The notes: generated by a model from the sequence alone, not told the origin. A stretch of DNA of 64,000 bases from Agrobacterium tumefaciens (GCA_017744915.1 JAGIAH010000001.1:310001-374000); one strand, 5' to 3'. Positions 32,432-41,180 are shown, counted from the first letter of the stretch. Translations and numbers: made by a program.

Positions 32432-33453
32432 CAGCGGGTCCTCGGATCGAAAAAGCGGTAGAGAATGTCGGACAGGAGATTGAGCCCGATGAAGATGACA
32501 CCGACGATGAGCACGCAGGTCATCACGGCACTCATATCCCCTATGATAAGATTGCTGGTGAGATATTGCCCGAAACCCGGCCAGGCGAAGACGGTCTCAA
32601 TGAGCACCGCCCCTTCCAGCAGCGAACCATAGGCAAGGGCGATGATGGTGACGAGCTGCACGCGGATATTGCCGAAGGCATGCAGCCACACCGTCTGCCG
32701 CTGCGACAGACCCTTGACGCGGGCGGTCGTCACATATTCCTGGCCGAGCTGGTCCAGCATGAAGCTGCGCGTCATGCGGGTTATATAGGCCGAGGAGGAA
32801 TAACCGAGCAGAGCGGCGGGAAGGATGAGGTGGTTGATGGCCGACCAGAACACTTCCATATCGCCGGCAAGCAGGCTGTCGATCAGCAGAAAACCAGTCC
32901 GTTCCTCCACCAGACCGATATAGAACTGGTCCATGCGGCCGCCCCCGCCGACAAGGCCGAGATGGGCGTAAAAAACGATCAGCGCGATCATGCCGGTCCA
33001 GAAGATCGGCATGGAATGGCCGAACAGGCTGAGCACGCGCACCAGATGGTCCTGCCAGCGGTCTTTGTTCACGGCGGCATAAACGCCCATGGGAATGCCG
33101 AGGCCGGCGCCGATCAGGATGGCGAAGGTCGCAAGTTCCATCGTGGCCGGCATAACCCGGATGATATCCTCGATAACGGGACGGCCGGTGCGGATCGAGG
33201 TTCCGAAATCGCCGGTGAAGACATCACCGAGATAATAGATGAACTGCTGCCACAGCGGCCGATCGAAACCGAGCGCATGATAGACCTGTTCATAGGTTTC
33301 GCGGGTTGCGTCCTCGCCGACGATAGCCCGCACCGGATCGGCGGGCATCAGGCGGCCGATAAAAAAGGTCAGCAGCAACAATCCAAGCAGCGTAACCGCA
33401 ATGCTTCCGATCTGGCCGGAGAGGCCATACAGCGAAAGGCGTCTTCTTGACAT
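32431..33453 (-). CDS. Peptide-type ABC transporter permease, DppB-like (second transporter)
   Basis: A 340-residue permease of the DppB family, with the first membrane segment SIAVTLLGLLLLTFFIGRLMPADP, the periplasmic YHALGFDRPLWQQF and the EAA loop TARVKGLSQRQTVWLHAFGN. The ATG at 33453 has GGGAGGAATC upstream and is preferred over an in-frame start at 33513. First gene of the four-gene leftward transporter operon; a candidate operator lies about 50-80 bases upstream. Confidence 0.9.
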   Translation of the reverse strand: MSRRRLSLYGLSGQIGSIAVTLLGLLLLTFFIGRLMPADPVRAIVGEDATRETYEQVYHALGFDRPLWQQFIYYLGDVFTGDFGTSIRTGRPVIEDIIRVMPATMELATFAILIGAGLGIPMGVYAAVNKDRWQDHLVRVLSLFGHSMPIFWTGMIALIVFYAHLGLVGGGGRMDQFYIGLVEERTGFLLIDSLLAGDMEVFWSAINHLILPAALLGYSSSAYITRMTRSFMLDQLGQEYVTTARVKGLSQRQTVWLHAFGNIRVQLVTIIALAYGSLLEGAVLIETVFAWPGFGQYLTSNLIIGDMSAVMTCVLIVGVIFIGLNLLSDILYRFFDPRTR

Positions 33454-33501
33454 GATTCCTCCCTTGCCAGAGATCGACTGTGCAAGTGATGAAGGCACAA
33501 T

Positions 33502-33530
33502 CCTGTCTGACAACTATTCGCAAGTTGTCA
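33502..33530. promoter_or_regulatory. Candidate operator upstream of the second transporter operon
   Basis: A perfect inverted repeat, TGACAACT (33508-33515) and AGTTGTCA (33523-33530), is separated by seven bases. It overlaps CCTGTCTGACA (33502-33512), whose GT-N3-AC core fits FadR-type GntR sites. A near copy, CCTGTCTGGCA, lies at 35165-35175 upstream of the gntR gene. The rest of 33454-33752 shows no gene. Confidence 0.45.
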
Positions 33531-33752
33531 CAGGTGTCGGAGGCTGTCAAGCATGTGCCGCCAAAATCGATAGTGCCAGGGGCAGCGAAATGCATGCACC
33601 CGCGTTGTTTCGGGTCGCGGTTGCGGCAGCCTTGTTTCCCAGAAAAATCACCCGCATTGCCGCAAATCGAAAAGCCTGTATTCTCCCGCTTCACAAGAGG
33701 CGGACATGGAAGCTTGCGGCGGTAATGTCAGCCACCTCGGGGGGAGGAAAAT

Positions 33753-34388
33753 ATGATCGACGTGACACTTCTGGCCTTTGCCGTGGTCGCCTTTATCGGC
33801 ATTGCGACACCCGGCCCCACCGTTTTGCTCGCGCTTGCCAATGGCTCGAAATTCGGCGTGCGTCGCGCCATGATCGGCATGGCTGGCGCTATCCTTTCCG
33901 ATTTCGTCCTGATCGGCGCGGTTGCGCTGGGATTGGGGGCTCTCCTCGCCGCCTCGGAATTCTGGTTCGGCGTCGTCAAATGGGTGGGTGTTTGTTACCT
34001 GGTTTTCCTCGGCATCATGCTTTTGCGCTCAAGAGGAACGCTTGACGGCGCTCTTGGCTCGGCAGAAGTGAACGGGGCCGCATCGGCGCGCTCGATCTTT
34101 CTGAAAAGCTTCCTCGTCGCCGTGACCAACCCCAAGGGATATCTGTTCTTTTCGGCCTTCCTGCCGCAATTCATCGATCCCGCAGCGCCGCAAATCCAGC
34201 AATATGCCGTGCTTGCGCTGGTCTTCGCCGGCATCGATTTCATGGTGATGTTCGGATACGCGCTGCTGGGTGCGCAGGCGGTCAGGATATTGCGCAAGTC
34301 CGGCGCCCTGTGGCTCGACCGCATCTGCGGCGGCGCGCTGCTGACGCTTGCCGCTTCCCTTGCCCTTTACCGACGGGCCAGCGCATAA
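33753..34388 (+). CDS. LysE/RhtB-family exporter
   Basis: A 211-residue inner-membrane protein of the LysE/RhtB amino acid exporter family. The N-terminal hallmark ATPGPTVLLALANGSKFGVRRA is near residue 16, and about six hydrophobic segments span the length. Such proteins export amino acids or related metabolites. The start at 33753 follows GGGGGGAGGAAAAT, a strong ribosome site. It stands alone on the forward strand, divergent from the transporter operon and convergent with the GntR gene 28 bases beyond its end. The substrate cannot be told. Confidence 0.88.
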   Translation: MIDVTLLAFAVVAFIGIATPGPTVLLALANGSKFGVRRAMIGMAGAILSDFVLIGAVALGLGALLAASEFWFGVVKWVGVCYLVFLGIMLLRSRGTLDGALGSAEVNGAASARSIFLKSFLVAVTNPKGYLFFSAFLPQFIDPAAPQIQQYAVLALVFAGIDFMVMFGYALLGAQAVRILRKSGALWLDRICGGALLTLAASLALYRRASA

Positions 34389-34415
34389 GCCATTGCCGTT
34401 TCTGCTATTTCCGCC

Positions 34416-35144
34416 TCACTCGGCCGTGGTGCGGGAACGCAGGAGCACCTTGTAGCGTTCAAGACTGCCGCGCAGATGCGCCGCCATATGTTGACGCGCA
34501 GCATCCGCGTCCCCCTCGATGATGGCATCGACGATCCTCGCATGCTCCTCCTGGAGATGCAGATTGTAGTCCTTGGGGCGCGATCCGGGTGCGGCACCCT
34601 GCAATTCGCCACGCGGAATGATGCCGGAACGGATGAGCTGGAGAAATTCGGGGAACCGCCGGTTCTGGGTCGCCTGCGCAATGGCCAGATGGAATTCGAA
34701 ATCCGCGTCCCGCGTCGGCAAACCTGCGGAAAGACAGTCCCCTACGCGCCGATGCGCATCGACAATCGCTTCCACCTGCACGGCGGAACGGCGCGAGGCC
34801 GCAAGGCCGGCGGATTCGACCTCAAACACCGTGCGCAATTCCAGAAGCTCGATGACAGAGGAAATCCGCCCCACCGCCAGATCGTTGAAAGGCACTTCCT
34901 TGGCCGGTTTCGCCTCCACGGCAAAAACGCCTGCCCCCTTGCGGGCTTCCACCAGGCCATCGGCACGAAGAATGGCGATGGCCTCGCGCACAACCGTGCG
35001 GCTGACGGAATATTCCCGCGTCAATTCGCTTTCGCTCGGAAGCCGGTCACCCGGGCGGAACACCCCCTCCGCCAGATCCCGTCGCAAGGCCGAACTGATT
35101 TTCGCCGCAAGCGATACTTGCTTGGTGCTGCTTTCAACGTCCAT
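34416..35144 (-). CDS. GntR-family regulator, FadR type
   Basis: A 242-residue regulator with an N-terminal winged helix (LRRDLAEGVFRPGDRLPSESELTREYSVSRTVVREAIAIL at about residues 19-58, DGLVEARKGAGVFAVE as the wing) and a C-terminal FCD-type helical ligand domain with histidines (HRRVGD, FEFHLAIAQ, EEHARIVDAI) placed as in metal-binding FCD proteins. Members of this group usually control sugar-acid or organic-acid catabolism, which fits the enolase-superfamily enzyme and transporter of this cluster. Sites resembling its expected operator occur upstream of the transporter, the enolase-superfamily gene and this gene itself. Confidence 0.88.
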   Translation of the reverse strand: MDVESSTKQVSLAAKISSALRRDLAEGVFRPGDRLPSESELTREYSVSRTVVREAIAILRADGLVEARKGAGVFAVEAKPAKEVPFNDLAVGRISSVIELLELRTVFEVESAGLAASRRSAVQVEAIVDAHRRVGDCLSAGLPTRDADFEFHLAIAQATQNRRFPEFLQLIRSGIIPRGELQGAAPGSRPKDYNLHLQEEHARIVDAIIEGDADAARQHMAAHLRGSLERYKVLLRSRTTAE

Positions 35145-35245
35145 TCCGGCCCACCTGTTTCAAACCTGTCTGGCATGTTAGCAAACACCCGCCACATTGC
35201 AAGGGCCAGCGTCGGCGTCGGCGCTGTCAAAGCCGCGGGTGAGGC

Positions 35246-36235
35246 TCAGGCAGCCGCCATGGCCGAGCTGCTGGAAAAGCGGCTTCTATATTCACCCGGC
35301 GAAAGCCCGAGAATGCGGTGAAACACGCGGCGGAAGGCGGCCGCATCCTCATAACCCACCGACCAGGCGATCTGGTCGACCGAACGGCGGGTGAATTCCA
35401 GAAGTTCCCTCGCCTTGCCGACCCGCAGATGCTGGACATATTCGATGGGCTTCATGCCGGTCGCCGCCTTGAAGCGACGCAGGAAGGTTCGCTCCTCCAG
35501 CCCGGCATGGCCGGCCATGTCGGTCACACTCGTCGCACGCCCGGCACGTGCCTGCAACCAGTGCTGCACTTTCAGGATCGGCTCGTCGCCATGCGTCAGC
35601 CTCGGTGCGAAACTGCTATAATGGCGCTGTTCCCGCCCGGAAGGGTCGATCAGCAGGAATTTACCGGTCTCGATCATGACCGAAGGGCCGAGCAGCCGGT
35701 CGACAATGCGCAGGCCAAGATCGGTCCATGCCATCAGCCCGCCGGCGGTGATGATGTCGCCGTCTTCGATGACGATCTTGTCTATTTCCAGCCGCACATC
35801 GGGAAAACGCTCGCGAAACCGTTCGGCAAACAGCCAGTGGGTCGTGGCCGGGCGGGTGGCCAGAAGCCCGGTCGCGGCGATCATGAAGGAGCCGCCGCAA
35901 CTGGCGGCCAGCGTCGCGCCCTGCGCATGCCTGTCCAGCAGCCAGCGGGCATAAGGCTCGGCCTCCTCGATTTCGGCGGGTCCGGTCAAACGGCCGGGCA
36001 CAACGAAGATATCGGGCTGCCCCGGACCTGGATCGGTATCATGACAGCGGGAGAATTCACCGCCCTCGCCCATGCTCCAATGGCTGACCCGCAATTTCGG
36101 CCCGCCGCGATCCTGCGAAAATACCGATGCGATGGCGAAAAGATCGGTAATGCCATGCACCATGGCCACCTGACAGTCCCGATAGAGAACCAGACCGACT
36201 TCCAGCGCACTTCCCGTTACACCCGCCATGCCCAT
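35246..36235 (-). CDS. GlxA-type regulator: DJ-1/PfpI domain fused to AraC helix-turn-helix
   Basis: A 329-residue protein. Residues about 12-190 form a DJ-1/PfpI-like domain with the nucleophile-elbow segment [12 protein letters not shown]. Residues about 225-325 are a two-motif AraC DNA-binding domain ([52 protein letters not shown]). This architecture is that of GlxA/ArgR-type activators. It is divergent from the hydrolase operon at 36358, which it probably controls. Two TGTCAG direct repeats sit in the shared gap. Inducer unknown. Confidence 0.88.
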   Translation of the reverse strand: MGMAGVTGSALEVGLVLYRDCQVAMVHGITDLFAIASVFSQDRGGPKLRVSHWSMGEGGEFSRCHDTDPGPGQPDIFVVPGRLTGPAEIEEAEPYARWLLDRHAQGATLAASCGGSFMIAATGLLATRPATTHWLFAERFRERFPDVRLEIDKIVIEDGDIITAGGLMAWTDLGLRIVDRLLGPSVMIETGKFLLIDPSGREQRHYSSFAPRLTHGDEPILKVQHWLQARAGRATSVTDMAGHAGLEERTFLRRFKAATGMKPIEYVQHLRVGKARELLEFTRRSVDQIAWSVGYEDAAAFRRVFHRILGLSPGEYRSRFSSSSAMAAA

Positions 36236-36245
36236 TCCCCTGTTT

Positions 36246-36272
36246 TGTCAGTTTTGGCTCGCTTTCTGTCAG
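36246..36272. promoter_or_regulatory. Direct repeats in the AraC/hydrolase gap
   Basis: TGTCAG occurs at 36246-36251 and 36267-36272, 21 bases (two helix turns) apart, close to the regulator's start codon. AraC-type regulators bind such direct repeats. Short motif, so weak evidence. Confidence 0.25.
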
Positions 36273-36357
36273 AAGCGCCAATCCAGCCCCGGCTGCCTCC
36301 AGAGTATCTCTATTCCCACGGGACGCAAGCAAGCTCCCTGCAACAGGAGAGAGAGCC

Positions 36358-37185
36358 ATGACAACGATCACCACCAGAGACGGAACACATATCTTCTACA
36401 AGGACTGGGGCCCGAAGGACGGCCAACCCATCATCTTTTCCCATGGCTGGCCGCTCAGCGCCGATACCTGGGATGCGCAGATGGTGTTCTTCGCCAATCA
36501 CGGTTTCCGCACCATCGCCCATGATCGCCGCAGCCATGGCCGCTCCGATCAGGTCTGGCACAACAATACCATGGATCAATATGCCGACGACCTGGCAGAG
36601 CTGATCGAACAGCTCGATCTCCACGACATTATTCTGGTCGGCCATTCCACCGGCGGTGGCGAAGTCACCCGTTATGTTGGCCGCCACGGCACGGCCCGCA
36701 TTGCCAAGATCGCCCTCATCGGCGCGGTGCCGCCGCTGATGCTGAAGACGGAAAGCAATACAATCGGCCTGCCGATCGATGTCTTCGATGGCATCCGCAA
36801 GGGCACCTATGACAATCGCAGCCAGTTCTTCAAGGACCTGACCATTCCCTTCTACGGCTACAACCGCGAAGGTGCGGTGATTTCGGAAGGCATTCGTGAG
36901 GAATTCTGGCGGGAGGGCATGATGGGCGGTCTCAAGGGCCAGCTCGACAGCATTCGCGCCTTCTCGGAAAGCGATTTTCACCAGGACCTGAAGGCCTTCG
37001 ACAAGCCGACGCTGGTGCTGCATGGCGATGACGACCAGATCGTGCCGGTCGGCGCTTCAGCGCTCTCCACGGTCAAGATCGTCAAACACGCCGTCCTCAA
37101 AATCTACGAGGGCGCCGACCATGGCCTGACGCAGACCCATCAGGACCGGTTCAACGCCGACCTCCTCACCTTCATCAACGCCTGA
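36358..37185 (+). CDS. Alpha/beta hydrolase, non-heme haloperoxidase/esterase type
   Basis: A 275-residue alpha/beta hydrolase of the cofactor-free chloroperoxidase/arylesterase group. The nucleophile is Ser97 in VGHSTGGGE; the acid is the Asp in HGDDDQIVP and the base His in [31 protein letters not shown] is the typical oxyanion-strand segment, and RRSHGRSDQ follows. Such enzymes hydrolyse esters and can form peracids. No signal peptide. GGAGAGAGAGCC lies before the ATG. First gene of a three-gene unit divergent from the GlxA-type regulator. Confidence 0.88.
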   Translation: MTTITTRDGTHIFYKDWGPKDGQPIIFSHGWPLSADTWDAQMVFFANHGFRTIAHDRRSHGRSDQVWHNNTMDQYADDLAELIEQLDLHDIILVGHSTGGGEVTRYVGRHGTARIAKIALIGAVPPLMLKTESNTIGLPIDVFDGIRKGTYDNRSQFFKDLTIPFYGYNREGAVISEGIREEFWREGMMGGLKGQLDSIRAFSESDFHQDLKAFDKPTLVLHGDDDQIVPVGASALSTVKIVKHAVLKIYEGADHGLTQTHQDRFNADLLTFINA

Positions 37186-37211
37186 AACCAAGAGATAGCG
37201 GAGCCAAGGAC

Positions 37212-38003
37212 ATGACACAGAATACGTTTCTCATCACCGGCGCATCCGATGGTATCGGCGCCGTTTATGCCGAACGCCTCGCAAGACGCGGCCACGATCT
37301 CATCCTCGTGGCGCGGCGCGCCGAGAAGCTGAAGGCATTGGCAGCGCAGTTGGAAAAGGACCACGGCATCGCTGTCGAGGTTCTCAGTGCCGATCTTTCC
37401 AGGGCGGAGGACCTCGAAAAGGTCGAGGCCCGGCTGCGCGACGACCGCCGCATCACCGGCCTTGTCAACAATGCCGGCATCGCCGGGGAAGGTGGGATCA
37501 CGGCGCTGGACCCGGCCTATGTGACGACGATGATCAACCTCAACATTCTTGCCGTCACCCGGCTTGCGGCGGCCATCGCGCCCCGCCTTGCCGCCGAAGG
37601 CAAAGGTACGATCATCAACATCACCTCGGTCACGGCACTGATGCCGGCGGCGTTTACCGCCGTCTATCCGGCCACAAAGGCCTTCGTGCTCGCCTTCACC
37701 GAGGCGCTGCAGGCGCAACTTTCGCCTTCCGGCGTGCGGGTTCAGGCCGTCCTGCCCGGCATCACCCGCACGGCAATCTGGGAAGAGGAAAGGCTCGAGG
37801 CCATTCCGGCGGCTATGGTCATGGATGTTCATGAAATGGTGGATGCGGCCCTTGCCGGTCTCGATCTTGGCGAGACGCTGACCATTCCTTCCTTGCCGGA
37901 TACGGCCGATCTCGAAAATTTCCTTGCAGCGCGCGCGGCGTTGAGGCCCAATCTGTCGCATGCACTTGCCGCCAGCCGGTATCGTGCAGGCAAAACCGAA
38001 TAG
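37212..38003 (+). CDS. Short-chain dehydrogenase/reductase
   Basis: A 263-residue classical SDR with the cofactor motif TGASDGIGAVYAERL near residue 8, NNAGIAG near 90, the catalytic Ser in NITSVTAL and the Tyr-x-x-x-Lys pair in VYPATKAFVL. The Arg-rich ARRAEKL after the second strand favours NADP. It is 26 bases downstream of the hydrolase gene in the same unit. The pair could process an ester and then its alcohol or ketone; substrate unknown. Confidence 0.88.
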   Translation: MTQNTFLITGASDGIGAVYAERLARRGHDLILVARRAEKLKALAAQLEKDHGIAVEVLSADLSRAEDLEKVEARLRDDRRITGLVNNAGIAGEGGITALDPAYVTTMINLNILAVTRLAAAIAPRLAAEGKGTIINITSVTALMPAAFTAVYPATKAFVLAFTEALQAQLSPSGVRVQAVLPGITRTAIWEEERLEAIPAAMVMDVHEMVDAALAGLDLGETLTIPSLPDTADLENFLAARAALRPNLSHALAASRYRAGKTE

Positions 38004-38014
38004 AGGGACGTATC

Positions 38015-38500
38015 ATGATCCTTGGACTGACCATTCCCCAATTCACGGCACTGCATGTGGGCCTGAGCTTCATCGGCATTGCAACCGGACTGATCGCCCT
38101 GCCCGCTTATGCGGCGGGGCGGTGGATGCCGCGCATGATGGCGGTTTTTCTCGTCACCACGCTCGCCACCACACTCACCGGCTTCCTGTTTCCCATCGGG
38201 AATTTCACCCCGGCACTTGGCGTCGGCATCATCTCGACCCTCGTTCTGGCGATCGCGCTGGTCGCGCTTTACGGATATGGCCTCAACGGCAGGGCGCGCA
38301 TCATTTATACGATCACCGCCACGATCAGCCTTTATCTCAACATGTTCGTGCTGATCGTTCAGGCCTTCCTCAAGGTCGAAACCCTCAACAACCTTGCCCC
38401 GAACGGCAACGAACCGCCCTTCGTCGTCGCCCAGACGGTCCTGCTTATTGCGGCAATCTGTCTTGGCTGGAAGGCGACCCGCCGCAGGCTGGCCGTCTGA
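38015..38500 (+). CDS. Four-helix membrane protein of unknown function
   Basis: A 161-residue protein made almost wholly of four hydrophobic segments (about residues 10-33, 40-62, 68-90, 97-120, with a final one near 135-152). The first contains His14 in ALHVGLSF. It resembles uncharacterised membrane proteins found beside oxidoreductases; I do not recognise a named family. Starts 12 bases after the SDR stop and ends the three-gene unit before a hairpin. Confidence 0.75.
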   Translation: MILGLTIPQFTALHVGLSFIGIATGLIALPAYAAGRWMPRMMAVFLVTTLATTLTGFLFPIGNFTPALGVGIISTLVLAIALVALYGYGLNGRARIIYTITATISLYLNMFVLIVQAFLKVETLNNLAPNGNEPPFVVAQTVLLIAAICLGWKATRRRLAV

Positions 38501-38521
38501 AGCACGCCGGCTTCCGGGAAA

Positions 38522-38560
38522 ACGCCTTGTGCCAGAATAGTTTCGGGCACAAGGCGTCTT
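38522..38560 (+). terminator. Hairpin terminator after the hydrolase/SDR/membrane protein unit
   Basis: A perfect 12-base stem, ACGCCTTGTGCC (38522-38533) with GGCACAAGGCGT (38546-38557), has a 12-base loop. The following T run is short (CTTTG), so the efficiency is uncertain. Confidence 0.6.
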
Positions 38561-38617
38561 TGCGTGCCAAGCAGAAGGCCATTCGGCACAAAACGCTCTC
38601 CACCCCTTGCGGGAAAA

Positions 38618-38654
38618 CAATATACATTATATGATATTATATATTAATTTATAA
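38618..38654. promoter_or_regulatory. Probable BigR operator/promoter of the blh-bigR operon
   Basis: A stretch of 37 bases that is almost purely A/T lies just before blh. Bases 38620-38644 form an imperfect palindrome (18 of 25 positions agree with their complement). BigR is known to bind an AT-rich palindrome overlapping the promoter of its own operon, and this is the only such site near the operon. Confidence 0.65.
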
Positions 38655-38669
38655 CAACAGGAGATGCTG

Positions 38670-39965
38670 ATGAATGCCGTGAAGATCAACGAGCATCTGA
38701 CCATCGCGGGCCAGCCGGCGATTGCCGATTTCCCATCGCTCTCCGCTCAGGGCTTTAAAAGCATCATCAATGCCCGACCCGATGGCGAAGAGCCCGACCA
38801 GCCGGGCAATGCGCAGGAAAAAAGCGCCGCCGGCGCCGCCGATATGGATTACGGCTTCATCCCGGTCAGTGGCCCCACCATCACCGAGGCCGATATCCGC
38901 GCCTTCCAGCAGAAGATGGCCGAGGCGAAAGGTCCCGTTTTCGCCCATTGCAAGGGCGGCACCCGGGCATTGACGCTTTATGTTCTCGGCGAAGCGCTCG
39001 ACGGGCGCGTGCAGCCGGAGGATATCGAGGCTTTCGGCAAGACACATGGTTTTGACCTTTCCGGCGCCACGCGCTGGCTGGCACGGCGGGCCGCGGCCGT
39101 GCCGCACGTCAAGGCATTCTTCGATCCGCGCACCTGGAGCGTGCAATATGTCGTTTCCGACCCCACGACCGGCGGCTGCGCCATCATCGATCCGGTTTAT
39201 GATTTCGATGAAAAATCCGGCGCGACCGGAACGATGAATGCCGATGCCATTCTGGATTATGTGAAGAGCCGGGGGCTTTCGGTGGAATGGATACTCGATA
39301 CCCATCCCCATGCCGACCATTTTTCCGCCGCCCATTATCTGAAGCAGAAGACTGGCGCAAAGACGGCCATCGGCGCCAAGGTCACGGGCGTGCAGAAGCT
39401 CTGGCAGGAAAAATACAATTGGCCTGATCTCGAGACCGACGGTTCGCAATGGGACCGGTTGTTCGAGGCCGGCGATCGGTTCAGCATCGGTTCGCTGGAG
39501 GCCCGCGTGCTGTTTTCACCCGGCCATACGCTGGCTTCCGTGACCTATGTGGTGGGTGATGCTGCCTTTGTGCACGATACGCTTTTCATGCCGGACTCCG
39601 GCACCGCTCGCGCCGATTTTCCGGGTGGCAGCGCCAGAGAGCTTTGGGCATCGCTTCAGGACATTCTCGCCCTTCCCGACGACACACGGCTTTTCACCGG
39701 CCATGATTATCAGCCCGGCGGCCGCGCCCCGAAATGGGAAAGCACGGTGGGCGAACAAAAGCGCAGCAATCCGCATCTGGCCGGCATGACGGAGGAGGGC
39801 TTCATCCGTCTCAGGGAAGCGCGGGATCGCACCCTGCCCATGCCGAAGCTCATTCTCCACGCCCTGCAGGTCAATATTCGCGGCGGCCGCCTGCCGGAGC
39901 CGGAGGCGAACGGCAAGCGCTATCTGAAATTCCCGCTCGATGTGCTGGAGGGCAGCATATGGTGA
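38670..39965 (+). CDS. blh: Bifunctional sulfur transferase/persulfide dioxygenase Blh
   Basis: A 431-residue two-domain protein. Residues about 1-110 are a DUF442/TIGR01244 sulfur transferase domain with the phosphatase-like loop AHCKGGTRAL carrying the active Cys. Residues about 125-400 form a metallo-beta-lactamase-fold persulfide dioxygenase with DTHPHADHFSAA, FSPGHTLAS and FTGHDYQPGG. Together they turn persulfide sulfur into sulfite and thiosulfate during sulfide detoxification. I start at the ATG at 38670, seven bases after AGGAG; the ATG at 38664 is too close to that site. It overlaps bigR by seven bases and follows the AT-rich operator. Its sulfite output connects with the sulfur theme of region 1. 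Confidence 0.92.
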   Translation: MNAVKINEHLTIAGQPAIADFPSLSAQGFKSIINARPDGEEPDQPGNAQEKSAAGAADMDYGFIPVSGPTITEADIRAFQQKMAEAKGPVFAHCKGGTRALTLYVLGEALDGRVQPEDIEAFGKTHGFDLSGATRWLARRAAAVPHVKAFFDPRTWSVQYVVSDPTTGGCAIIDPVYDFDEKSGATGTMNADAILDYVKSRGLSVEWILDTHPHADHFSAAHYLKQKTGAKTAIGAKVTGVQKLWQEKYNWPDLETDGSQWDRLFEAGDRFSIGSLEARVLFSPGHTLASVTYVVGDAAFVHDTLFMPDSGTARADFPGGSARELWASLQDILALPDDTRLFTGHDYQPGGRAPKWESTVGEQKRSNPHLAGMTEEGFIRLREARDRTLPMPKLILHALQVNIRGGRLPEPEANGKRYLKFPLDVLEGSIW

Positions 39966-40312
39966 GGGAGAACACGCTGGAAAAAGCACCGCATGTCAGC
40001 GAAATTCCCCTTCCCGCCATGGAAGAGCGCGCCGTCGAAGTTGCTATACTTTTAAAGACGCTGGCCCATCCCGCCCGGCTGATGCTCGCCTGCACGCTGG
40101 CGCAGGGGGAATTTTCCGTCGGCGAATTGGAAGCCAAGCTGGATATCCGCCAGCCGACGCTCTCCCAGCAACTCGGTGTGTTGCGGGAAGCCGGCGTCGT
40201 CGAAACGCGGCGCGAGGCCAAACAAATCTTCTACCGGCTGGCGGAAGACAAGGCGGCGCGGCTGATAGAGGCTCTTTATGCCATTTTCTGCGCGCCGGAG
40301 GAAAACCCATGA
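39959..40312 (+). CDS. bigR: ArsR-family sulfide-responsive repressor BigR
   Basis: A 117-residue ArsR winged-helix repressor. The helix-turn-helix is FSVGELEAKLDIRQPTLSQQLGVLREAGVVETRREAKQIFYRL. Cys45 (LACTL) and Cys111 (IFCAP) are 66 residues apart, as are Cys42 and Cys108 of Xylella BigR, which form a disulfide or trisulfide that releases DNA when persulfide rises. ATG at 39959 with GGAGGG upstream and a seven-base overlap with blh. In Agrobacterium and Xylella BigR represses its own operon and affects biofilm growth. Confidence 0.92.
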   Translation: MVRENTLEKAPHVSEIPLPAMEERAVEVAILLKTLAHPARLMLACTLAQGEFSVGELEAKLDIRQPTLSQQLGVLREAGVVETRREAKQIFYRLAEDKAARLIEALYAIFCAPEENP

Positions 40313-40716
40313 CGCTCTACTGGCCTTCTCTTTTCGGCGGCATGCTGCTCGGTCTCGCCAGCATTCTGCTGTTCCTGTTCAACGGCCGCATCGCCGGCAT
40401 CAGCGGCATTCTGGGCAAGGCGCTCGGCAGGGAGCGGCACCTGGCCGATCTCGCTTTCGTGGTCGGCTTGCTGGCCGGACCTTACCTTTATGCCGTCGCC
40501 TTCGGCCGGCTTCCCGCCGTCACCATGGCAACGTCATGGCCGCTGGTCGTCATTGCCGGGCTATTGGTGGGTTTCGGCACACGCATGGGCTCCGGCTGCA
40601 CATCCGGTCACGGCATCATGGGGCTGGCGCGATTTTCCCACCGCTCGATCGCCGCCACGGCGACCTTCCTGATCACCGGCATTTGTGCCGCAACGATAAT
40701 GGGAGCCCTGTCATGA
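40309..40716 (+). CDS. YeeE/YedE-type sulfur transport membrane protein
   Basis: A 135-residue inner-membrane protein of the YeeE/YedE (DUF395) family with about four membrane segments and the family motif GSGCTSGHGIMGLARFSHRS, which includes the conserved Cys thought to carry sulfur. It is a half-size member that works with the following gene. Overlaps the bigR stop (ATGA). Thiosulfate import is known for full-length YeeE of Spirochaeta; in BigR operons the pair probably moves sulfur-containing ions. Confidence 0.85.
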   Translation: MTLYWPSLFGGMLLGLASILLFLFNGRIAGISGILGKALGRERHLADLAFVVGLLAGPYLYAVAFGRLPAVTMATSWPLVVIAGLLVGFGTRMGSGCTSGHGIMGLARFSHRSIAATATFLITGICAATIMGALS

Positions 40717-41150
40717 AACATCCGGTCATGGCGCGCCTTATCCTGGCGCTCGCCGCCGGGGCGCTGTTCGGCTTCGGCCTCTCGCTCTCCGGCATGGTCG
40801 ATCCGGCCCGCGTTTCAGGTTTTCTCGATGTGGCGAGCGGCCATTGGGATCCGAGCCTGATCTTCGTTCTCGGCGGCGCGATCATGGTGGCCGTGCCGGG
40901 CGTCCTGCTCAGCCGTTTGCTAACCAGACCGATCCTCGCCGAAGATTTCAGCCTGCCCGCGAAAACCCGCATCGACCGGCCGCTCATCGTCGGTTCGGCG
41001 ATTTTCGGCCTGGGCTGGGGGCTTGCCGGTTTCTGCCCCGGCCCGGCACTCTCGGCTTTCGCCCTAGGGCTTATGCCCGTCATCCTCTTCGTCTGCGCCA
41101 TGATCGCCGGCATGCTCGTTCACGACCGGCTCTACGCAAAAGAGCCATAA
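40713..41150 (+). CDS. YeeE/YedE-related membrane protein, second half-transporter
   Basis: A 145-residue membrane protein, the usual partner of the preceding gene. It has four hydrophobic segments, FGLSLSGMVDPARVSGFLDVAG-like early motif (FGLSLSGM at residue 21) and the later GWGLAGFCPGPALSAF, whose Cys mirrors the Cys of the first half. Four-base overlap with the preceding gene. The two halves together equal one full YeeE-type protein. Confidence 0.85.
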   Translation: MKHPVMARLILALAAGALFGFGLSLSGMVDPARVSGFLDVASGHWDPSLIFVLGGAIMVAVPGVLLSRLLTRPILAEDFSLPAKTRIDRPLIVGSAIFGLGWGLAGFCPGPALSAFALGLMPVILFVCAMIAGMLVHDRLYAKEP

Positions 41151-41180
41151 CGCCGACGCTTGCTCGATGGACAAAACGAA

